Source: Saussurea involucrata (Eukaryota; Streptophyta; Magnoliopsida; Asterales; Asteraceae). Taken from it: DNA of 64,000 bases. This document shows, piece after piece, positions 23,185-35,197 of the stretch (positions are counted from its first letter, which is position 1; each line of letters opens with the position of its first letter). The stretch lies in assembly GCA_033807775.1 (NCBI GenBank), contig CM066312.1:25455696-25519695 (forward strand). The letters run 5' to 3'. Below the pieces are notes generated by a model that had not been told where the DNA came from, searched no databases, and saw only the letters and a list, made by a program, of their open reading frames with translations. Both the position numbers and the translations under genes were made by a program.

Positions 23185-23537
23185 ATGGCTAATAACAACA
23201 TTAATGCTATCTACACGGCTGGTTCTCTGACCAAACCTCCTACTCTTCTGAGAGATAAATATCCTCAATGGAAGATTAGGATGGTTAACTTCTTTGATGG
23301 AATGGATAGAGACCTCATGCGATCTGTCACAAGTGGACCATTCCAACCTATGGTTTTGGTTCCTCATGTACCTGCTACAGAAACTACTTCAGAGATTCCA
23401 GCTCACTTCGAGGTTAAAACCACTGGGTTTACTGATGAAGAAAAGCTAAAAATGGAAAATGACCTTAAGGCAGTTAGACTTCTGATTATGGCCATTCCCA
23501 ACGATATTTTCCAAGAACTTGACTCTTGTGTTACTGC
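23185..23537 (+). pseudogene. Copia A gag, first segment
   Basis: The ATG at 23185 (MANNNINAIY) starts a gag N-terminus. The pattern is a small N-terminal segment, a W in PQWKIRM, and a long acidic helix region ending at DSCVTA just before the Athila insertion at 23538. The frame resumes without loss at 30638 (KEIWDQL) once the insertion and one ACTGC duplication are removed. It aligns by eye with Copia B gag (LAKPPRFSKDNFNLWKNRM against LTKPPTLLRDKYPQWKIRM). Gag would form the particle shell. Confidence 0.85.
23533..23537. other. Target-site duplication ACTGC, left copy, Athila-like element
   Basis: ACTGC precedes TGATAGG and is repeated at 30633-30637 after GTTATCA. Confidence 0.92.
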
Positions 23538-24749
23538 TGATAGGCGGGTTCACATCCCCCTAAATCTTACCGCAAGTGTACGGGTCGAAATCAAGTAATA
23601 GTACTAGAAAGTACGAGTATCGAACACAGGGAACTAGGAACTAAGTATCACAATGACTACAATTGCTATTAACTGAACGTCGCAAATTTTGAGTTGTTGG
23701 TATAAACTAATTAATTGCAAGTAAACAAATCAAACACGGAACAGTAAACAACTTAAGGAACTTTGATAGAGAAAACAGTTGAGGGTTGGAAATCCTATGG
23801 TTCTCACATATAAACATCTGACTCAAAACAATTACCAGTTATTTCCTTTTAATGAATACCCAATCTTTAGATCACCGTTGTTCTCTCTCAAGCAACAACG
23901 GTTTTATTTTAAAAGCATGGTTCTTTCTCAAGAAACCACAGGTTTGATCTTGAAAGCACAAGTTTTATCTCTCGATCTCAACCTATGTAATTCAAAACAC
24001 ATTAAACTCAAGATTGTAATGGGACTAAGGCTTACTTGGTATATCTCTATCACCAATTTCTCACCTTAGGCATGCAATTTCTAGTTCTAGTTAACAATTA
24101 ATCATATGTTCACATGCTTAAACCAAATTCATTCCAACCCCAACATCTAAAGATTAGTTCATGTTGGTGGTGGGTTCAAACACAAGAGAAAGAAAGGCGA
24201 AAGTGTATGGAAACATGGTAATTGTAAACGTGATAGATGTGATGATGAACTCCCTTCTCTCGTGTTCGTATCTACTTTGCATGTTGAACGTCTCCTCGAT
24301 TAATCCTCTACCGTGGCTCCAAAAGCTCCGAAAACCTCTGAAAAGCCTCTGAAAATCGCCCCCAAGTTGCTGCCGTTCGTCGTGTGCGAGATGTGCGAAG
24401 AATGACCTAATTCCGGAGTACATAAAGTCTGAAAAACGAACAGAGTGTTGCGCGGTTTTGGCCGCGGTTTGCAAACCGTGCCAGAAACCACGCGTGTTTT
24501 TGAGGTGTTTCCGGGTCAGGTTTAGGTCCTGGTTCGGGCGCGGGTCTTGGGTTTGGATCTCGGGCTTCCGTTGGCTTCGTTTTGGCTCTCTTTTAGGCTC
24601 TTTTCGGCTTCTTTTCTCGATGATCACTGTCTTTTAGATATCCTGCACATTTCACTAGATAAACCGTAAAATTCCGCTTCTTTGCTATCAACACAAGCCA
24701 ATCTCATTGGTTTGAGAACCGAAAATAACGCCAAAAAGTGGCGTTATCA
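23538..24749 (-). repeat. 3' LTR (left) of the Athila-like element
   Basis: 1212 bp. It differs from the 1319-bp partner by the missing ~124-bp segment, a short extra CTCTGAAAAGC near 24333 and scattered substitutions. It includes a CGGTTTGCAAACCG palindrome near 24465. Confidence 0.9.
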
Positions 24750-26876
24750 ACAACCCCAAACCGAGCGTTGCTTGTCCTCAAGCAAATTAGCGATAAAAAT
24801 AGAATAAAAGCATATATCAGTGAAATATAATAACTGCACAACTCCCAATTGGTACCATGTAATGCACTGGTGATTTCCCCTACCTGTGAATGCCTATCTC
24901 ACCCTCGCCTCATTCTTATTCTGTTTGATCTATGACCTTCCATTGTGTGTTGAACTCGTGACTGCTCCGATTACATTAGGGTCGTGCTAGGTCTAAACAT
25001 ACTCGGGAAAACATTTCGCCTCGACCCTACCTCACGGGATTCTCTCATTTCGCTCGATCCTAGGTTGTCGCACATGTTGTCATGTATAGGAGGTTATGTA
25101 CAAGAATACTCGAAATTTACATGACAACTCTAATGAAAGACGCACAAATGTCCAAAAGTCGATCTCAGAAGGAATCAAGTAGCAAGACAGGGAATAATGC
25201 TAAAAGTGGTCGCATACTCTAATCACGTTTTCCAGAAGATCATCCAGGTCTTTACAAGGGTTGTAACGGGGCTAGGGTTATGGTTAAGAAACGAAGGGGA
25301 AAAACGGTTCAAAGATCCTTGGTGTGTCAAACATTAGCAGTTATGAACTTTCTTCACATTCTATCTTTTGGCCCTCTTTATCACTAATGGAGTCACTTTG
25401 ACTCTCTTATTGAGCTGTTGTAAAGCTATCTAAATAGCTGTATTTTTTTTATTTTTTTTAGAGCATCATTGGCTCTCTTTATTTGATTGGGGCTGCACTA
25501 TTTATTTTCTGCTCTATCTTTCGATGTTCATTACTGCTTCCTATTGACACACTTTCGGATAATGGTTGGCTAAGGCTTTTGGTTTGGGTTTAAAGGTGGG
25601 TTTAGAAACGAACACGGTGAGTGTTTGGCTACAAAAAAGGGTTATGGGTACACACAAAGTGGGTCAAAATATGCGATAGCTAAAAACAGGGTTAAACATA
25701 CACACAATGCCTGGAATCATCTCTTAAGGTCCACACGATATGGTCTACTACACCCTTACCCAATATCCCGATGGTTGTCTTTGCTACCCAATGCAATAAT
25801 ATAGCGAAATCATTCTATATTCACGACATGGGACTCGAAAAAACTGTATATGAATTAAGTGTTTAAATCCCTCGAAATGAAAAGACGTCTTTTAGGCTCA
25901 AATCTCACTAATGGGTGGTCTCCACTAATGTCCCTAGTCATGTCCTTTCCCGGTCCTTCCCTAATGGTCGCGTCACTATCACGAGATTCTCCCCACAATG
26001 GTCAGTCTCAATCATTCAAAACAGAAATTTTAGCTCATATGATCTAGGCACTCAGAAGTGCAGGAAGTCTACGTGCATACACGTGGGCCCGATTGGGCAA
26101 CCCCAAACCTTACCCACACGTTGTCCCCAATGTGCAAGTGTCGGCATAGGCGATACTAAAAATAAGTATCGTTGTGCGGTTATTACAGATATCAGACAGG
26201 CAAGGCATAACATTAAAGCACAACATCAAAGAGCCATCTCATTAAAATTTGGCCACCCCAAACCTAGGCCGTGGCCTAGGTTTGTCAACTAAGCCAACCC
26301 CAAACCTCAGTGAAACCGAGGTTTGCACAGGATTAAAAGTGAGTGTGTAGATGTTTGCAAAGTGAGGAACCCCAAACCTAAGTGAAACTTAGGTTTGTTG
26401 CATCTCGTTTAACTAATAAGAAAACAAAGCATCATACACCACTCGTTACATACAGATTAGGAACATACCTGGTTGCCCGGACGGAGGAGATTCTCTTGAA
26501 ATTGGATCGCCCGGTTGGAACACATCGGAGAAGGCGGAGAAGGGAATTGAAAAAACAAAACAAACAAAGAAAAAGACGAGAGAAAGCAAGGAAAACTAAA
26601 ACACAAAGCAAGATAAGGAAAACACTGCACGAGAAACGACGAAAAGCAACAGGAAGCCGCGCGGTTTGGAAACCGCGGCACAAACCGCGCAAGCTCATGT
26701 TTCAGAAATCCTCTAGAGACACCCGCGGTTTTCCGCGCGGTATGGAAGCCCTGTTTCAGTAAAAAAAAATTGTAAATAAAATCACTCAAAAACAGAAAAT
26801 AAAAGAAAACGCAAACCTCGGTGGGTTGCCTCCCACCCAGCGCCGTAGTTACAGTCGTGGCACGACTATGTGGCTC
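24750..26876 (-). other. Non-coding 3' region of the Athila-like element
   Basis: This lies downstream of gag-protease in the element's sense. No coding motif was found. It contains repeated CAAACCT...AGGTTTG hairpins (26259-26397), a CGGTTTGGAAACCG hairpin (near 26660) and the GGTGGGTTGCCTCCCACC word at 26820-26837. The polypurine tract abuts the LTR at 24750. Confidence 0.7.
26259..26397 (-). repeat. Three successive hairpins with matching outer arms
   Basis: H1 (26259-26284) has 12-bp perfect arms CAAACCTAGGCC around GT. H2 (26301-26325) has 11-bp arms CAAACCTCAGT with one mismatch around GAA. H3 (26373-26397) has 11-bp perfect arms CAAACCTAAGT around GAA. The outer seven bases are constant, and the inner bases differ between hairpins yet stay paired. 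Confidence 0.85.
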
Positions 26877-29143
26877 TCAACTTGGCTCGGTGTTCGCGGA
26901 ATTGACCCGCCCACACTTACGGTCTTCCGCAGTTTCTTCCACAGCTGGTTTTACTCGATCATCGGACACCTCTTCACTTCTTTCTCTCACCCTCTCGAAC
27001 ATCTTGAAGATTAACTTCTCGCCACCAACCCTCAGGGTCATCTCTCCTTCCTCCATATCTATCAGTGCTCTGCTCGTGGCCAGAAAGGATCTTCCCAATA
27101 TCAACAGAACCTTTTCGTCTTCATCCGTATCCAGCACCACAAAGTCTACAGGGAAGTAGAACTTGTCAACCTTGATCAGTACGTCTTCTATCACTCCATA
27201 TGGATATATGAGCGATCTATCCGCGAGTTGAAGTGTCATGTATGTAGGTTTCACTTCCCCCAATCCCAGTTTCCTGAAAATAGAAAGAGGCATTAAGTTA
27301 ATACTTGCCCCTAAATCACATAATACTTTATTGAAACTAAGATTTCCTATATGAGCGGGTATAGTAAAACTCCCTGGATCCTTAAGCTTCGGGGGAAGCT
27401 TGTTCTGAATGATGGCACTACACTCTTCAGTAAGTGTAATGGTAGACTGGTGCTCGATTGCCCTTTTCTTGGATAGGATCTCTTTCATGAACTTCAGGTA
27501 TGTCCGCATTTGAGCAAGTGCCCCCGAGAATGGGATGTTGATGTGAAGCTTCTTGAAGATGTCGAGGAATTTCTTGAACTGTTCCTCATCTTTATGTGCC
27601 TTCACCCGATTCAGATATGGTAGCGGTGGTACAAATGGTTTGACTACCGGCTTCGGTGGCGGTGTCACCTCTTGTTCCTTCGGTTCCTCCCGATCGGCCA
27701 TATCACTCGCAATACCGTCTTTCAGCTCGACATTCGGCTTCTTGGTCAACTCCTTGCCATTTCTCAGATAAATGGCATTACACTCTTCTCTTGGCTTTCT
27801 CTCAGTTTGGCTCGGGAATGTCCCGGGGACTCGGTTTTGTAGGACTTCCGAAATTTGTCCCACTTGCCTCTCGAGAAGCCTAATCGATGCCGTATTCTGG
27901 TCAGTAGCTGCTTTTACCGTGTTAACCGTGCTCGCTAGCTCTCCAACCGTGCTGTCCATCTTGGTCATGAACTTCATCATCATATCTTCTAACCCCGGTT
28001 TCTTCTCCATAGATGGCCCCTCATTGAAATTCCTTTGGTTGAAACCTGGAGGACGGTAAACATTGTTAGCATTAGAAGAATTAGAAAAGTTAGAAGAATT
28101 ACCTTGCTGTTGTTGACCGGGTTGACTCCATGAGAAGTTCGGGTGCTTCTTCCACCCCTCATTGTAGGTATTCGAGAACGGGTCGTTCCTCGGCTGGTGA
28201 TTCCGGTTTTGTAAAAACTGAACTTGTTCAGGTTCTTGAGAAGTGGGGGACACGTCCGGAATACCTCCCGTCAAGTGGTTCGTGATCGCAGCTAGTTGAG
28301 CTTTTATCACTTTCAGCTCATCGTTCTCTTGAACACTAGCCACCCGTCTGATAGAAGATCGTGGAGCGGCGTAGCTATGCTCGGCTAAGTCTCGATCAAG
28401 GCGGCTGCTTCTTCATATGTCTTCTCCATTAGGGCTCCACCCGCTGCAGCAGTGATATCATTCTTGAACTGCGGGTGAAGGCCTCCAAAGAAGGTTTGGA
28501 TAATTACCCAGCCGTGTAACCCGTGGTGAGGGCACTTTTTCAACATATCTTTGTACCTCTCCCATGCCTCGTATAAGGTCTCTTGGTCCCATTACGCGAA
28601 GTGAGTAATGTCGGCCATTAGCTGAGCAGTTCTTCCCGGTGGGAAGAATTTCTGGAGGAATGCGGCCTTCAAGTCTGCCCATGTAGTGATCTGATCCGCT
28701 GGTAGGCTCTCTATCCAAATTTCAGCTCTTCCCTTGAGTAAGAAGCTGAACAGTCTTAGCTTGATGGCATCCTCGTTCACCCCATTGATTTTGAACGTGT
28801 TGCATATCCTCTCAAATGCACGAAGATGTGCATGAGGATCATCTGTCGGGGCCCCTCCGAACTGGTTTTGCTGTATCATGACAATGGTACTTGGTTTAAT
28901 CTCGAAGTAGTTCGCCTCAGTAGTGGGCGGTTGGATGCCTATGCGTGCGGCTGCCACGTTTGGATTGGCAAATGACCGCATCGGAACTCTCGCCGGAGGA
29001 GGTGGAGGTGGGTTGTTAACAGGTCTCTCGTCGCCCATCTTTAATTGCCTTTGGGCTTTGGATGCTTTACGTATTTGGCGGGCGGTTCTTTTGATCTCCG
29101 GATCAAGTGGTTCGATTCCCTTCCCTCGGGTCTTCCTTGGCAT
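26877..29143 (-). pseudogene. Athila-like gag-protease
   Basis: The minus-strand ATG at 29143 (MPRKTRGKG) begins a gag with a proline run (about residue 45), FEIKPSTIVMIQQNQFGG, and the capsid core HAHLRAFERICNTFKINGV...AEIWIESLP...FLQKFFPPGRT. A TAA at about 28592 breaks the frame after ITHF. A small deletion near 28393 shifts it after the EEAAALIET helix. The frame then continues from about 28343 with an asparagine-rich region and a protease domain with CDLGASINLMP and ILGRSFLATS, the form usual in Athila. It ends at 26877. RT does not follow. Gag packages RNA and the protease matures it; this copy could make neither intact. Confidence 0.88.
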
Positions 29144-29287
29144 AAACCAATTAGTACCTGAAAAGAAAATAGGCGAAGTTAGCAATCTAGAAATTGAAAG
29201 TGATGGAATAAAGTAAATAAAATAAAATAAAATAAAAATGTTCAATGTAATAGCGCTTATAGCTGGTAGTGCTATCAGTTGCAACTA

Positions 29288-29307
29288 GTTCCCCGGCAAC
29301 AGCGCCA
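29288..29307 (-). other. Primer-binding site of the Athila-like element
   Basis: The minus strand reads TGGCGCTGTTGCCGGGGAAC close to the 5' LTR end, matching the TGGCGCC-type site reported for Athila elements (Asp tRNA). Confidence 0.8.
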
Positions 29308-29313
29308 AAAACT

Positions 29314-30632
29314 TGATAGGCGGGTTCACACCCCCCTAAATCTTACCGCAAGTGTACGGTTCGAAATCAAGTAATAGTACTAGAAAGTACGAGTATCGAA
29401 CACAGGGAACTAGGAACTAAGTATCACAATGACTACAATTGCTATTAGTTGAACGTCGCAAATTTTGAGTTGTTGGTATAAACTAATTAATTGCAAGTAA
29501 ACAAATCAAACACGGAACAGTAAACAACTTAAGGAACTTTGATAGAGAAAACAGTTGAGGGTTGGAAATCCTATGGTTCTCACATATAAACATCTGACTC
29601 AAAACAATTACCAGTTATTTCCTTTTAATGAATACCCAATCTTTAGATCACCGTTGTTCTCTCTCAAGCAACAACGGTTTTATTTTAAAAGCATGGTTCT
29701 TTCTCAAGCAACCACGGGTTTGATCTTGAAAGCACAAGTTTTATCTCTCGATCTCAACCTATGTAATTCAAAACACATTAAACTCAAGATTGTAATGGGA
29801 CTAAGGCTTACTTGGTTTATCTCTATCACCAATTTCTCACCTTAGGCATGCAATTTCTAGTTCTAGTTAACAATTAATTCTCTCGAACTTAATTGAAAAC
29901 AACAAAGCAATTGGAAGCTAGCTAAACTCACAAAGGCATTAAAAACCAAATAACATGCTTCATTAAAATAGGCAAACTGATAAAAGTCTCAAATCATATG
30001 TTCACATGCTTAAACCAAATTCATTCCAACCCCCAACATCTAAAGATTAGTTCATGTTGGTGGTGGGTTCAAACACAAGAGAAAGAAAGGCGAAAGTGTA
30101 TGGAAACATGGTAATTGTAAACGTGATAGATGTGATGATGAACTCCCTTCTCTCGTGCTCGTATCTACTTCGTGTGTTGAACGCCTCCTCAATTGATCCT
30201 CTACTGTGGCTCCAAAAGCTCCGAAAAACCTCTGAAAATCGCCCCCAAGTTGCTGCCGTTCGTCGTGTGCGAGATGTGCGAAGAATGACCTAATTCCGGA
30301 GTACATAAAGTCTGAAAAACGAACAGAGTGTTGTGCGGTTTTGGCCGCGGTTTGCAAACCGAGCCAGAAACCACGCGTGTTTCTGAGGTGTTTCCGGGTC
30401 AGGTTTGGGTCCTGGTTCGGGCGCGGGTCTTGGGTTTGGATCTCGGGCTTCCGTTGGCTTCGTTTTGGCTCTCTTTTAGGCTCTTTTCGGCTTCTTTTCT
30501 CGATGATCACTGTCTTTTAGATAGCCTGCACATTTCACTAGATAAACCGTAAAATTCCGCTTCTTTGCTATCAACACAAGCAAGTGTCATTGGTTTGAGA
30601 ACCGAAAATAACGCCAAAAACTGGCGTTATCA
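29314..30632 (-). repeat. 5' LTR (right) of the Athila-like element
   Basis: 1319 bp, TGATAGG to GTTATCA, followed by the ACTGC duplication at 30633-30637. Confidence 0.9.
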
Positions 30633-30637
30633 ACTGC

Positions 30638-32651
30638 CAAAGAAATATGGGATCAGCTTCTTAATCAACTTGAGGGTGGTATCAAAATCCAAATGAATAG
30701 AAGGACCCAATGTATTAATGAATACAATGATTTCAAGGCACTTCCTGAGGAAAGCTTACAGCAGACCTACAACAGATTTAATGTTTTAATAAACAAATGT
30801 AAAAAGTGTGGGGTTGTTAGGTCGAAGGAAGATAACAATGTTCTGTTCCTGAAAAGTTTAAATGATGAATGGTTAAATCTATCCATGTCTCTACAAGCTA
30901 ACCAAGATTTGGATGCATGGTCTCTTACTGATGTGTATGGAACTCTTGCTGCACAAGAGAAGCATGTTGTCAAACAAAAGGGCAAATCCACCATTGCAGG
31001 TCCATTAGCCTTGATCTCTGACTGAAGGGAAGTCCAACAGAGAGAGCTCTAGCAGAGAGAAGAAGAAAGAGAAGGTCGTGAGAAAGAAGGGAAAGAAAAG
31101 TTTAGTTGCTGAAAGTGATGCAGAGGAAAGTTCATCAGAGGATGATGATATCAATGCTTTTGCCCAATCTCTTGCCTTAATAACTAAAAAATTTAACAAG
31201 AGATTTGGTAACAAAGTTTTTGATAGAAGATGAAGGTATGAGAGAGAAGAGAAAGACGAGAAGAGAGGTTATGCTGCACCTCACCATCAGAGTAACAACA
31301 GAGCTCCACAAGAGCAAAGACCACCACATAAGTACAATCCTCCAGCCCCCCAGAATCAAGCAGATGCTGCCCAGCCCATCAACAAGAATGATGGAAGATG
31401 CTTTCGATGTTGCAAACCCGACCATTTCTCTGCTAATTGTAAGGGTAGATTGGTGAAAGATCAGGACTACTACAAGAACAAATACAAGTACAATTACAGA
31501 GAAAGAAGTTATGTTGCTGAGATGGAAAATTGGATCTCTGACTCATCCTCTGATGACGAACCAGAGCAAGCCAATTTTTGCGGAGTTGCTGTAGATGATA
31601 TGAGTTTGGAAGAGGTAGCAGACTGGATGACTGGAGAGATGCTAGAGAGAACAACAGAGGCAGATGTGTCTCAGATTGCATGTGCTCTTTCTGTAACAGA
31701 GCCAAATGACAGAGCGCTGGAGACCACCAAACCCAGTGCCAAGGTATGTTCTACTTCTGAATCAAAATCAGACTCCAAGCTGGAGATGCATGTTTCTTTA
31801 CTAACAGAGGAATTTCAACTTTTAAAATAAAAGCTCTCTGAGGAGAAAGAGTTGAGGAAACTGGCTCAGAAGGATCTGTCCTTCTACAAGAGAGAGAAAA
31901 CTCTCTTGGAACAGGAGAAGGAAGTGATAGCCAAAGAAAAAGCTGAGCTAGAAGTTTTACAAAAACAGAAAGAAAACTCTTTTTCTGAAAAAGTTAAGGA
32001 ATATGAGGTTGTGTTAAAGCAAAAGACTGAAGAGGTTAAGAAATCTGAAAATGAAAGGTTAAACTCTGTTGCTTTAAAAGATTATTTTCAAAGAGAAAGG
32101 GAGATTTTGCATCAATCCCTACAGAAAAAAGAAATTCTAATTAAAAAGTACCAGGATGCACAAGATGTGCACATCAAGATAAACTCTCAAATGGATACAC
32201 AAGGTCTTGGTTTCAGTGAGATTGCTCCCTACTCTGGAAGGAAGAAGATATCTCTGTCCTCTGCCTTATGTGTTGGGAAAATCCAAGAAAATGTGATCTC
32301 TGGTACTGCAGTTTTCAAAAGAATTAAAACCTCAGATATTTCAAGGACCAGAAGACTAAACTTCAGGAACGTAAGCTATGACTCCTTGGATCAAGAAAAG
32401 GTTTCAAAACCATCTGCAAAGTTTATTCTTGATCAAGGAAAAGCTGAAATCAAATTTCCTGATTCTGTCAAAAGTCTGGATCCCAAGGAGATTTTCAACT
32501 TTAACTCTTTTAAAGGACAGAAGTCTGTTACTTCTGTGGCTGAGTCCTCTGATGGTAAAACACAGAGTGAGCTCAACCCTGAAGCCCCAGACTTCTCTCC
32601 AACCTCTGAATCAATTAGAACATCTTTTGAAGAGGATCTTAACAGAGTTCT
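30638..32651 (+). pseudogene. Copia A gag, second segment, with zinc knuckle and coiled coil
   Basis: This continues gag from the Athila junction. The first part (to 31023) has the YNRFNVLINKCKKCG...SLTDVYGTLAAQE pattern of Sirevirus-type gag. A TGA (31023) with a frameshift follows, then the frame runs on to 32651 through a lysine-rich stretch, a CCHC knuckle (31399-31440, CFRCCKPDHFSANC), an acidic tract and a long coiled coil (about 31850-32170). Premature stops lie at 31231 (TGA) and 31828 (TAA). The solo LTR at 32652 interrupts it; the frame rejoins at 34324. Confidence 0.85.
32647..32651. other. Target-site duplication GTTCT, left copy, solo LTR
   Basis: GTTCT precedes TGTAATACC and recurs at 34319-34323 after GTCGTTACA. 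Confidence 0.92.
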
Positions 32652-34318
32652 TGTAATACCCCGGGTAAGTTCGTTAGTTAAATTCTAGTTCCGTTAAATT
32701 TATCTAACTATATAATTGATGTTTAGGGTAAGTTTGGGTGAATTTATAAGTTTAAGGGTGTTTGGGTCATTAGTGATTAGTTCAAGGTCTAAATGGTAAA
32801 TATGGTTTGATATTACCCCTTTAGGAATTCAGATATTTCATACAGCAGAAATATTAGCTTTGTGTAGTGTGTGTGTGTGTTTTGAGAAGAGAAGAAGAAG
32901 AAAGAAGAGTCTTGTGGCTAGGGATTCAATTTGGTGTACTTGGAAGTAATTCTGAGGTATGTTCCTTTACATTTTATGTTTATAATTGCTAGTAGATAGT
33001 TTCTATCGGAGTAGAATCATCGATTTCATGCTTGGTAGTAATTTCTGTCGAATCTGGGTAGAAAATGGGTAAACAGTCAGAGGTTTCCGGATGAAATTAA
33101 TGTGTCCGGGTAGTTTTGTTGATAGTGTCCGGATGATGTTCTAATGGTGTCCGGACGAGTTCTTTATCCGGGTAAGTTTCTCTTTTCCATAAGTTTCCGG
33201 TTAAAATGAGATACCGGATAGTGTCCGGATTGCTTTGGTGTCCGGGTGTTATCCGGATTGTTTTTGTTGTCCGGACAGTTGTGTTGTCCGGAATACCTGT
33301 GCTGTCCGGAAAGTTGTGTTGTCCGGATAGTTTGTGTTGTCCAGAAACTTTGAGCTGTTTGGTCACTTTTGAGAGTTCAGATGCTTTTGAGTATCCAGTA
33401 ACCTGTGTTTTGTTGACTCTTGGATAGGGAATGAATGAGGACTGAATTTACTAGGGACTCGACTTAAGTTTGGGTTTGGGGGAATATTTGAGGATAAGAG
33501 TTAGATAGATTTATCTAAAGTTCTTAGTCCTAGTAAGTCTTATGTGTTCTATTTAGTAAAGAGATATTTGTATTTGAATTATTTCAGATACTGTGAATTT
33601 GGGGAGAAAGACTGAATCTTTTGGAAAGGCTTGGAAGCATTTTAATAAGCAAATAGGTGAGTTTTACTTTAAAACGTTTTTAAACTGGAATACATATATG
33701 TGGAATGAGAATGTGATGAATAATGTAATAACGTGCATATTATGTTTATATGAGTATTACACTACATGAGTGCAAGTTGGCCGGGCTTAGAACCGGTGGA
33801 GTTGGCTGTACGAAGGGACAACGGTGTTGGCTGTATTTAGTACAGCGGAGTAAATTTATTAGTTGGCTCGCAACCATCTAACTTGGCAATGGGAATGAGA
33901 CAGAAAAGTACATAATGCATGAGTCCTAAGTGGTATTTATATTTGTGTTATGTATATGGTGTTTTTGCAAATGATTTCCAACTAACAGGGATTTTATCAC
34001 TTAGACCACCAGGTCTAACCCTCATTTTGTTTTAAAAATATGTATTCCAGGTCGTGGATCGGGTAAGAGCAAGTGAATAGAGTAATCGGTGGCTAGCTTT
34101 TGGGAAGACTTATAATTTGAAGACTATGACGTGTTTTGTAGTTATAACCTCGTTATCAGATATCATGTATTTAGTTAGCGAAAAGTTTGTAATGAAATAC
34201 CTTATTTTGGATTGTAAAGACTAAAGGGACCGTACTTGTTATATGATGTATCTTGTTATGTAACGATATTATGCAATGTATGTTACTTGATGCTTGTTTG
34301 GGAATCTGGGTCGTTACA
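32652..34318 (+). mobile_element. Solo LTR, Tekay-like Gypsy family
   Basis: 1667 bp, TGTAATACCCCGGG...GGGTCGTTACA, flanked by a perfect GTTCT duplication with no internal region or second LTR. This is the product expected from recombination between the two LTRs of an inserted element. The terminal words resemble those of the 1-17382 chain, but the body differs. It contains a cluster of TGTCCGGA-type words (33100-33360) and a GGCTGTATTTAGTACAGC-type fold near 33830. Confidence 0.9.
33100..33360 (+). repeat. Cluster of TGTCCGGA-type words inside the solo LTR
   Basis: More than ten copies of (T)GTCCGG(A/G) occur, several extended to the palindromic GTCCGGAC, spaced roughly 20 bases apart with variable spacers such as AGTTGTGTT. 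It is a loose minisatellite rather than a strict tandem repeat. Confidence 0.8.
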
Positions 34319-34323
34319 GTTCT

Positions 34324-35197
34324 TAAGGAAAATGCTGCATCTGATGCGTTGAAACCTAGATTGAGAAAGTTCAAGTCTATCAAAGCTGATATCTCTGTGA
34401 TACCAAATGAGTCTAACACCTCCACTAGAGCCACCAGAGACTTTCTAGGCTCGGACAGTGACTCTGATTCTGAAGTGGATGAGCAGATTTTCTGTGCTCA
34501 AGAGGTTGTTTTACACAAACCAAAGCAGGCATCTGTTGAATCTGGAGTTTTGAAAAACGTTTCATTCTTTAAGAACCAATCCAGATTTATACCAGTTCCT
34601 GATTTTAAAAACAAGGGTATCAGAATTATTTCTTCTGATGAGATAGAAGAGAAGAGAAGAGAGAAAGCTAAAAGTGTTTCTGCAAACCACACCTCTGTTC
34701 CCTTTGCTTATAAACCAATCAAATTTACTCCAGAGCAGAAGGGAAAATGGAAAGCCAATGACCAACCTATTCCTGCTCTTCCAGTAAATCAAAGGAAAAA
34801 CTCTTTTTGGTCAAAAGAATCTATTCCAAGAAACAACAACTTCAAGAAACAAAACCAGGACAGAATGTATGAAAAGACATCTGGTCCTAAAGTTTTTCAA
34901 TCTCAAATGCCATATAATCAACAGTTTTTGAAAAGAAACAACAATGTGCACCAATCTTCATGCTCTATAAACTGCAATTGCATTCAACTTTTGCTTAAGT
35001 TGCAAAATCACCTAAATGGTCCTCACTGTTTTATGAATCAGTCATTTCAAAGGAAAAATCCTAAGACTGTTCAAAATACACAGAGAAAACCCTCTGGCAC
35101 CCCATCACAGAATGGAAAGCCAGCAGGTAAACCCGTTAACACCCCCAAGTCTAACAAGATAGGACACATCATGCAATGGGTACCTAAAAAGAACTAA
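34324..35197 (+). pseudogene. Copia A gag, C-terminal linker
   Basis: The gag frame rejoins after the solo LTR. It has acidic serine-rich DSDSDSEVDEQ, then a basic, Asn/Gln-rich region, a cysteine cluster (CSINCNCIQLLLKLQNHLNG) that may be a decayed second knuckle, and ends MQWVPKKN-stop at 35195. Six bases later a TCTTGCAG acceptor-like tract precedes the protease frame. Copia B ends its linker with the same WVPKxN-stop signature. Confidence 0.8.

Larger units (their letters stand above)
23538..30632 (-). mobile_element. Athila-like Ty3/Gypsy element, minus strand, gag-protease only
   Basis: 7095 bp with LTRs TGATAGG...GTTATCA at 23538-24749 and 29314-30632 and a perfect TSD. The minus strand reads 5' LTR, primer site of the TGGCGCTGTTGCCGGGGAA type (Athila-like), gag and protease, 2.1 kb of non-coding sequence, a polypurine tract reading GGTTTGGGGTTGT, 3' LTR. 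RT, RNase H, integrase and env-like regions are absent, so it depended on a helper. LTRs look about 2% diverged by eye. The left LTR lacks a ~124-bp segment present at about 29873-29996. Confidence 0.9.

Noticed and set aside
26382..26762. Plus-strand Arg/Lys-rich ORF in the Athila-like element
   Set aside because: It is antisense to the element, its composition follows the local AAAG-rich tract, and no family match is recognisable.
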